NCBI GenBank assembly: GCA_019359125.1
Contig: JAHHHY010000018.1
Span: 1 to 64,000, forward strand
From: Pleurocapsa minor GSE-CHR-MK 17-07R
GTDB lineage: Bacteria > Chloroflexota > Anaerolineae > Aggregatilineales > Phototrophicaceae
Reading direction: 5' to 3'
DNA length: 64,000 bases
The position numbers were made by a program, and so were the translations under genes. The notes beneath the pieces are model-generated. The model was given only the letters and a program-made list of their open reading frames with translations. It searched no databases and was not told where the DNA came from. Numbering within the stretch: the first letter of the stretch is position 1; the number at the start of each line of letters is the position of its first letter. Below, one piece after another: positions 58,672-64,000 of the stretch.

Positions 58672-60332
58672 GCACGCCACAGCCGAAGACGCCACGCGCA
58701 GCGGTGCTGATTGCCGCTGCGCTGCTGGTCTTCTCCATGCTGCCGCTGGCGGTCGCGTGGGCAGCGCAGGGCACAGACTGGCATTTTGCCGGCTCACTGC
58801 TGGGTGCGGAAGACGGCAACAGCTACCTCGGCAAGATGCGCCTGGGCGCGACCGGCGCGTGGGACTTCAGCCTGTTTTACACGACAGAGCCGCATGCGGG
58901 CGCGCCGCTGGTTTTTCTGCCCTATCTGGCTGCCGGGAGGCTGGTCAGCCTGGTCGTGCCAGAGATCAGCCCGGCCCACACCAGCGCCCTGATCATCGCC
59001 TTTCACCTGTTCCGCCTCGCTGCCAATGCCGCCTATCTGGCCGTGCTGTGGCGCTTCGTGTGCCGCTTTGTATCCGCGCCTGGCACCCGCGTGACTGCCT
59101 ACCTGCTCGCCTGTCTGGGCGGCGGGTTGGGCTTTCTGGCGCCTGTGCTCAATCTCGGTACCCCGCCGGAGTTCTACATCCCCGAGGGATTCAGCCCGCT
59201 GGTCATGCTCATCCTGCCGCATGTCGCGCTCTCGCGGGTCTTCATGCTGGGCGGGCTGCTTTGCTTCTTCGCCGCGCTCGATACGCCCGCCGACAGGCCG
59301 GTGCGCCGTGCGCTGGTCGCCGGGTTCTGCTGGGTGGTCGTCGGGCTGTGCGTGCCCTTTTACCTGCCAGTGCTGTACGCGGTGCTGGGCGCGTGGGGTG
59401 CAGTCGCCTGGCTGAAAGCGCGCCGCTTTCCGCCCGATATGCTGCGTCTGGGGCTGATCGCGTGCGCGCCCTCGCTGCCCTTTTTCGTCTGGTACTTTTA
59501 TGTCTTCAGCGCCAACCCCGCCTTCGCCGTCTGGTCGGCGCAGAATCTGCTGCCCTCGCCCTCGCCGCTGACCTACGCGCTGGCCTACATCGTGCTGGCC
59601 GTCCCTGCGATTGTCGGCGCGCGCGAGGCCTGGCGCCGTGCCTCAGAGCATCGGGCCTGGCTGCTGCTGATCGCCTGGCCGGTAGCCGCCGCGCTGCTGG
59701 TCTACATTCCGCTGAATGTGCAGCGCCGCATGAGCGAGGCCGTCATCGTGCCATTGGCGATTCTGGCGGCCATCGGCCTGCTGGGCTGGGCCGGGCGATC
59801 GCCCCTGCGCCACCGCGCCGCTGTCGCCTGGACGATGCTGGGCACGTTGTCCTCGATTCTGCTTCTCGTCGCGGTGACTGGCTCGCTGGCGCTGCCGGGG
59901 CTGCCCCTGTTTCGTCCCGCGCCGGAAGCCGACATGCTGGCCTGGCTGAATACCAACAGCCCGCCCGGCACTGTCGTGCTGGCCTCGCCCGCCACCGGCA
60001 ACGTGCTGCCCGCCGCGGCGCACCTGCGCCCGGTCATGGGCCACGGGCCGGAGACGCTGGAGTGGCAGCGCAAGACATTGCTGGTGCGCCAGTTTTTCGC
60101 CGGCGAGATGACGCCCGATGAGTCGCGCGCCCTGCTGGATGGCGGCGGCTGCCTGGAAAGCGCGCCCAGCCTGTGCGGCGACCCGGTGGACTACATCATC
60201 TTTGGCCCGCTTGAAACCGCGCTGAGGCGCGAGACCACTGCCCCCGCGCCTGATTTTGCCGCGCTGGGTTTCACGCTGCGCTATGACGACGCCGGCTATC
60301 AGGTATGGGCAGCCAATCGCTTGTCACCCTGA
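58653..60332 (+). CDS. Polytopic GT-C-like membrane protein
   Basis: A 559-residue integral membrane protein with about 11 hydrophobic helices. The first extracytoplasmic loop ('[49 protein letters not shown]') has the Asp/Glu-rich, aromatic pattern of GT-C glycosyltransferases, and the C-terminal about 120 residues form a soluble domain ('[21 protein letters not shown]...[39 protein letters not shown]') as in several bacterial membrane glycosyltransferases of unknown specificity. Start ATG 58653 overlaps the lipoprotein gene by 19 bp, indicating an operon. The assignment is from architecture, not motifs. Confidence 0.6.
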   Translation: MVAHPLGTPQPKTPRAAVLIAAALLVFSMLPLAVAWAAQGTDWHFAGSLLGAEDGNSYLGKMRLGATGAWDFSLFYTTEPHAGAPLVFLPYLAAGRLVSLVVPEISPAHTSALIIAFHLFRLAANAAYLAVLWRFVCRFVSAPGTRVTAYLLACLGGGLGFLAPVLNLGTPPEFYIPEGFSPLVMLILPHVALSRVFMLGGLLCFFAALDTPADRPVRRALVAGFCWVVVGLCVPFYLPVLYAVLGAWGAVAWLKARRFPPDMLRLGLIACAPSLPFFVWYFYVFSANPAFAVWSAQNLLPSPSPLTYALAYIVLAVPAIVGAREAWRRASEHRAWLLLIAWPVAAALLVYIPLNVQRRMSEAVIVPLAILAAIGLLGWAGRSPLRHRAAVAWTMLGTLSSILLLVAVTGSLALPGLPLFRPAPEADMLAWLNTNSPPGTVVLASPATGNVLPAAAHLRPVMGHGPETLEWQRKTLLVRQFFAGEMTPDESRALLDGGGCLESAPSLCGDPVDYIIFGPLETALRRETTAPAPDFAALGFTLRYDDAGYQVWAANRLSP

Positions 60333-60390
60333 CGCCCGCGTATTACCCTTGTATCCTCTGTGTATCGCTTGTGCATCTGGAGAAGACCTC

Positions 60391-61629
60391 ATGGCCGTCA
60401 ATCCTCGTCGTACTGTGGACGAACTGAAGGAACTGCGCACGCTGACCGGCGACGAAAATGGCGCCCAGCGCGTGGCCTTCACCGAGACCTGGGCGCGTGC
60501 CCGTGCGTGGCTGCGCGAAAAAGCCGTGCAGATTCCCGGCCTCATCATCACGACCGATGCCGCCGGCAACACCTGGTTCACGCTGCCGGGCAAATCTAGC
60601 GATGCGCTGCTCATCGGCGGGCACATGGACAGCGTGCCCAACGGCGGCTGGCTGGATGGCTGCCTGAACGTGATTGCCGGGCTGGAAGTGCTGCGCCGCA
60701 TCGCCTCCGAAGGCACGCCGGACGTGACCGTGCGCCTGGTGGACTGGGCCGACGAGGAAGGCGCGCGTTTTGGCCGCAGCCTGTTCGGCAGCAGCGCCGC
60801 CAGCGGCACCATGAATCCCGACGACCTGCGCAACCTGAAAGACAAAGACGGCATCACGCTGCCCGAAGCGATCGGCGCGTATGACATCGCGCTGGAGACG
60901 ATCCTTCAGGCGCACGCCGAGCTGAACACCGCCAAAGCCTATCTCGAACTGCACATCGAGCAGGGGCCGGTGCTGGAAAGCATGGGGCTGGGGCTGGGCG
61001 TGGTGATCGGTACGTTTGGCGTCGAGCGCCATGCCATCCGTTTCATTGGACAGGCCGCGCATGCCGGCTCCACGCCGATGGACAAGCGCCGCGATGCCTT
61101 TGGCGCGGCCGCCAAGCTGGGCCTGGAGATTCGCGAAATTGCCAAACGCCATGGCGGCGTATGCACTGTGGGACGGGTGGAGACGAAACCCGGCATCGTC
61201 ACGGCGGTCGTGGGCCAGTGCGACATGACGCTCGACCAGCGCCACATGCAGGCCGACAAGCTCCAGCTCATGCTGGACGAGGCGAAGGCTGCCAGCGAGA
61301 AATTTGCCGCTGAAGAAGGCTGTACCGTGGAATGGAACCGCATCTGGCAGATCGCGCCGATTCCGTTTGACGCCACGCTGCAGGACTTCTGCGAGGAAGC
61401 CGTGCGCGAGGTCACCGGCACGGCGCATCGCCTGCCCAGCGGCCCGCTGCACGATGCCGCCGAAGTGGCGCGCGCAGGCGTGCCTACCGTGATGATGTTC
61501 ACGCAGAGTCTGTACGGCATCTCGCACAACAAGATTGAAGACACCAAAGAGGAACACATCGAGCAGAGCGTGCTGGCGCTGGACAAGCTGGCCAGCCGCG
61601 TTCTGGCCTGGGTCGCCGCCGGTCGCTAG
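60391..61629 (+). CDS. M20-family amidohydrolase (allantoate/N-carbamoyl-amino-acid type)
   Basis: A 412-residue zinc enzyme of the hydantoinase/carbamoylase group. 'LIGGHMDSVPNGGWLDGCLNVIAGLEVL' (metal His and Asp), 'VDWADEEGARFGRSLFGSSAASG' (catalytic Glu), 'LELHIEQGPVLE' (His) and 'GQAAHAGSTPMDKRRDA' (lid domain) are hallmarks. The last ligand is in 'QSLYGISHNKIED'. It should cleave N-carbamoyl-L-amino acids, allantoate or a related ureido compound; the substrate cannot be settled here. ATG 60391 is favoured by GGAG 8 nt upstream. No partner hydantoinase gene is near. Transcription probably ends at the palindrome at 61651-61689. Confidence 0.88.
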   Translation: MAVNPRRTVDELKELRTLTGDENGAQRVAFTETWARARAWLREKAVQIPGLIITTDAAGNTWFTLPGKSSDALLIGGHMDSVPNGGWLDGCLNVIAGLEVLRRIASEGTPDVTVRLVDWADEEGARFGRSLFGSSAASGTMNPDDLRNLKDKDGITLPEAIGAYDIALETILQAHAELNTAKAYLELHIEQGPVLESMGLGLGVVIGTFGVERHAIRFIGQAAHAGSTPMDKRRDAFGAAAKLGLEIREIAKRHGGVCTVGRVETKPGIVTAVVGQCDMTLDQRHMQADKLQLMLDEAKAASEKFAAEEGCTVEWNRIWQIAPIPFDATLQDFCEEAVREVTGTAHRLPSGPLHDAAEVARAGVPTVMMFTQSLYGISHNKIEDTKEEHIEQSVLALDKLASRVLAWVAAGR

Positions 61630-61650
61630 GGACGGTCGCGCGCAAGGCAT

Positions 61651-61689
61651 AAAAACCCCTCCGGCATATGACGTCATATGCCGGAGGGG
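61651..61689 (-). terminator. 34-bp perfect palindromic terminator between convergent genes
   Basis: CCCCTCCGGCATATGAC (61656-61672) is followed directly by its exact reverse complement (61673-61689), with T-run TTTTTATGCC on the minus strand. It ends the minus-strand secreted-protein gene and may also serve the amidohydrolase gene. Confidence 0.85.
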
Positions 61690-61714
61690 CAGGCAACCAA
61701 ATGGGCGAGGAATC

Positions 61715-62830
61715 CTAGGGCGCGTCTGGCGAAATCAGCTGGTGCACCGGGAATTCCGTGGGCAGGAACATATTGGTATACGAGACCTGTTCGCTGTTCG
61801 GGTTGCGGCGCACGTCGAAATTGCAGTTGCCGTCGTCCAGCGGATTCTCGGTGCCGGGGCCAAAGTCCGCATAGCCGTCATTGACCGGGTTGTTCCACGT
61901 GGCGCGATACTCCACTTCATAGTGGCCGGGGCGCAGGAAGCCAATATCGACCGAATAGAACACGTAGAAATTGCCATCGCGCTGGGTGATCGGGCTGCGC
62001 ACGACCTGGTTGAAGATGGCGCTGTTCATGCGCACCGAGTAGTTCACGTTGGCCAGGTGCTCCAGCATCTGCGCTTCGGTGCGGGTATACCACGACCAGT
62101 ACACGGTGATGCGGTCATTGTCGTAAATCAGGCCCGGCAGCGCGCGCGCAAAATTCTGGCAGGCGGCGTAAATCAGGCCGGGGGTCTCGCTGCGGAAGGT
62201 GTCGCTGACGCGCGCGCCCAGCACGACGGTTGGCTCGGCGGGCAGATTCGGATTCAGCACACCGCCATTGGGCGCAGGCAGCAGCAGCGAGGCCGCTGTT
62301 GTGGTGCCGCCGGTGGTGGTCGTGCCAGCCGTCGCGCCGCTATTCAGGTCGATGCTGCTGCCGCCCGGATTCTGCGGCTGGGTGGCGGCGCTGGTGCAGC
62401 CATCCTGCACGTCTGCGATCACGAAGTCAAAGTCCACACGGGTGGAATCAGTCTCGCGGGCGACGATCACGCGGGCGCTGGCTGAGCCGCCGGTGCCGAC
62501 CGTCGAGCCGGCGTTATAGCTCACGCGCTCGCTGAAGGTGAACGTGCCCGCCAGCGATACCTGGCGCAGGTTGGTCAGCGGCGTGCCACTGCCGGTCGCC
62601 CCGGCAAAAATCTGGAAATACACATCAAAATTGGCCAGCAGCGTGCCGTTCAGGTTGATCACGGCATTGGTGTCGCAGGCCACAAAATTGCCCTGCACAT
62701 TGTTGCTCGGGCCGGTCGTGGTTGGCACGGGGGTCGCGTCCTGCGCCGTGGCCAGGGCCGGGGCGATGACGAAAGCTGCCGCCGTCAGCGCGCCAATCAG
62801 GGTCGTTCTCAGAGCATGGTAGCGATTCAC
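61715..62830 (-). CDS. Secreted protein of unknown function
   Basis: A 371-residue exported protein. It starts with GTG 62830 (AAAGGA upstream) and has a signal peptide ending near residue 30 (ALATAQDA). The first half (about 45-150) looks like a beta-sandwich ('NFVACDTNAVINLNGTLLANFDVYFQIFAGATGSGTPLTNLRQVSLAGTFTFSERV') followed by a Gly/Thr/Asn-rich linker. The second half ('VVLGARVSDTFRSETPGLIYAACQNFARALPGLIYDNDRITVYWSWYTRTEAQMLEHLANVNYSVRMN') is a different beta domain. Cysteines at several places suggest disulfides. No family recognised. Confidence 0.6.
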   Translation of the reverse strand: MNRYHALRTTLIGALTAAAFVIAPALATAQDATPVPTTTGPSNNVQGNFVACDTNAVINLNGTLLANFDVYFQIFAGATGSGTPLTNLRQVSLAGTFTFSERVSYNAGSTVGTGGSASARVIVARETDSTRVDFDFVIADVQDGCTSAATQPQNPGGSSIDLNSGATAGTTTTGGTTTAASLLLPAPNGGVLNPNLPAEPTVVLGARVSDTFRSETPGLIYAACQNFARALPGLIYDNDRITVYWSWYTRTEAQMLEHLANVNYSVRMNSAIFNQVVRSPITQRDGNFYVFYSVDIGFLRPGHYEVEYRATWNNPVNDGYADFGPGTENPLDDGNCNFDVRRNPNSEQVSYTNMFLPTEFPVHQLISPDAP

Positions 62831-62973
62831 AGGCTATCCTTTCGGTCTTCCAGGCGCTTATGATAGCGCAAATTGTGCGTTTAATCTTTGTCAAATCTCT
62901 ATTAGAATCCTGCCTATTCCCCACTGACAGGGCACCGATCTGTGCTGAATCGTCTATTTTGAAGGGTATCCAC

Positions 62974-64000
62974 GTGACAAAACCGATCATTGCCGTCCTT
63001 GGCGGCGACCAGACGGGCGAAGAACTGCTGCAGGAAGCCCTGCGCGTCATCGACCCGGCCGTCACCCGCTTTCCCGTCGAGTTCAAGCGATTCGATCTGT
63101 CGCTGGAAAACCGCCGCACCACCAAAAATCAGATTGTGCGCGATGCTGCCGACTTCATCAATACGCATGGCTACGGCATCAAGGCCGCCACGATTACGCC
63201 AGAGCAGAAGGGCGACGTGGGCAGCCCAAACGCGCTGCTGCGTGAGATGATCAACGGGCAGGTTATCCTGCGTACGGGCCGCCGTATTCCGGCAGTGCGC
63301 CCGCTGGCCGGCGTGTATGCGCCGATCGCCGTGGTGCGCATGGCCGTGGAAGACGCCTATGGCGCGACGGAGTGGCGCGAGGGCGAAGGCCTGGACGAAG
63401 TCGCCTACAGCACGCGCAAGCTGTCGCGCCGTATCTGCCGTGCCGTCGCCGAATTCACCTTCCGCCATGCGCGCCGCAGCAACGCCAAAGTGTTCGGCGG
63501 GCCGAAATACACCGTCAGCCCGGTCTATGAAGGCATCTTCAAGGAAGAACTGGACCTGGCCGCCGCGCGCTATCCGGATGTGAAGTATGATCCCCAGCTC
63601 ATTGACGCGACCTATGCGCTGCTGCTGGAAACCACCGGCGAGGCGATGGTCATCCCCGCACTGAACCGTGACGGCGACACGCTGAGTGACTTGGTGCTGA
63701 AGATGTTCGGCAGCATCGCCGGGGCCGAGAGCGTCATCCTGAGCATGGACACCGATTTCAACGTCAGGACCGTGGTCACCGAAGCGCCACACGGCACCGC
63801 GCCCAGCCTGCAGGGCAAGAATCTCGCCAACCCGATGGCGATGATCCTGGCCGGGGCCGCGCTGCTGAGCTATATCCCCGACGATCATGCCCATGCGGCC
63901 AGCCGCGCCATCTACGAATCCGCCATGGAGACCGTCTACGACGGCATCCGCACCACCGACCTGGGCGGCAGCTCCAGCACCACCGACTACACCAATGAGG
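62974..64000 (+). CDS. Isocitrate dehydrogenase-like protein (partial, cut at the right edge)
   Basis: The first 342 residues of a dehydrogenase, open at the window edge. GTG 62974 is the start, with AAGGG 9 nt upstream. The sequence follows the NADP isocitrate/isopropylmalate family, closest in style to the eukaryotic-type NADP-isocitrate dehydrogenase: 'DLSLENRRTTKNQIVRDAADFINTHGYGIKAATITPEQKGDVGSPNALLREMINGQVILRTG' holds the substrate Ser-Pro-Asn-Ala region, 'YDPQLIDATYALLLETTGEAMVIPALNRDGDTLSDLVLKMFGSIAGAESV' holds the metal Asp residues, and 'TEAPHGTAPSLQGKNLANPMAMILAGAALL' is the cofactor region. NAD versus NADP preference cannot be read. Transcribed divergently from the secreted-protein gene. 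Confidence 0.85.
   Translation, partial: MTKPIIAVLGGDQTGEELLQEALRVIDPAVTRFPVEFKRFDLSLENRRTTKNQIVRDAADFINTHGYGIKAATITPEQKGDVGSPNALLREMINGQVILRTGRRIPAVRPLAGVYAPIAVVRMAVEDAYGATEWREGEGLDEVAYSTRKLSRRICRAVAEFTFRHARRSNAKVFGGPKYTVSPVYEGIFKEELDLAAARYPDVKYDPQLIDATYALLLETTGEAMVIPALNRDGDTLSDLVLKMFGSIAGAESVILSMDTDFNVRTVVTEAPHGTAPSLQGKNLANPMAMILAGAALLSYIPDDHAHAASRAIYESAMETVYDGIRTTDLGGSSSTTDYTNE

Overview
The window looks like a chromosomal segment of a Chloroflexota bacterium, most probably Anaerolineae-like. This is inferred from style, not from a marker search. The clues are high GC content, many secreted or membrane-anchored proteins with Thr/Pro 'TPT' stalks, a Flp-type pilin, Chloroflexota-style acidic disordered proteins with repeated W-L motifs, a NarL-type two-component pair, and abundant dispersed palindromes. 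-10 boxes are mostly TATAGT or TATACT.

Layout. (1) 1-15.7 kb: mixed host genes (SDR, Ada-like repair protein, DUF3352, CPBP protease, choice-of-anchor I protein, MFS transporter, WD40-like protein). Interspersed on the minus strand are intact phage-head genes: a prohead protease-major capsid fusion (10951-12723), a head-tail connector (3044-3811) and a tail-completion-like gene (2563-3027), with no other phage genes. (2) 16-18 kb: a sigma factor, a Cys-rich small protein and thioredoxin reductase, probably one operon. (3) 18.1-29.5 kb: a membrane HhH protein, a structured leader or sRNA with its own terminator, a tandem-duplicated solute-binding protein, mutM, hisS, an orphan Flp pilin, a CAP/LysM protein, a two-component system, DoxX and a cold-shock protein. 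(4) 29.9-33.4 kb: translation and transcription core: tRNA-Thr(TGT), tRNA-Tyr, tRNA-Thr(GGT), rpmG, tRNA-Trp, secE, nusG, rplK, rplA. rplA is followed by a terminator rather than by rplJ. (5) 33.5-34.7 kb: a zinc-binding protein gene behind a Zur-like operator. (6) 35.1-47.4 kb: seven tightly packed co-directional genes: a small protein, a DUF6754-like membrane protein, two further membrane proteins, a 2261-residue bitopic scaffold-like protein, a GlmL/MutL-family ASKHA protein without any mutase, and a protein with a barrel-sandwich-like segment. This is the best candidate for an undescribed system. (7) 47.6-64 kb: a bitopic protein ending in an LPDTG-TM-RRK tail, a J-domain protein, ssb, a Tat-exported cyclase, gpm, a UPF0173-like hydrolase, a GAF histidine kinase, an 855-bp AT-rich gap carrying a dense TGAACA array, a sugar isomerase, M14 peptidase, lipoprotein, GT-C-like membrane protein, M20 amidohydrolase, secreted protein and an isocitrate dehydrogenase-like gene cut by the right edge.

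Genes mostly form short operons separated by clear intrinsic terminators. Non-coding DNA is rich in palindromic and inverted-repeat elements of at least four families.
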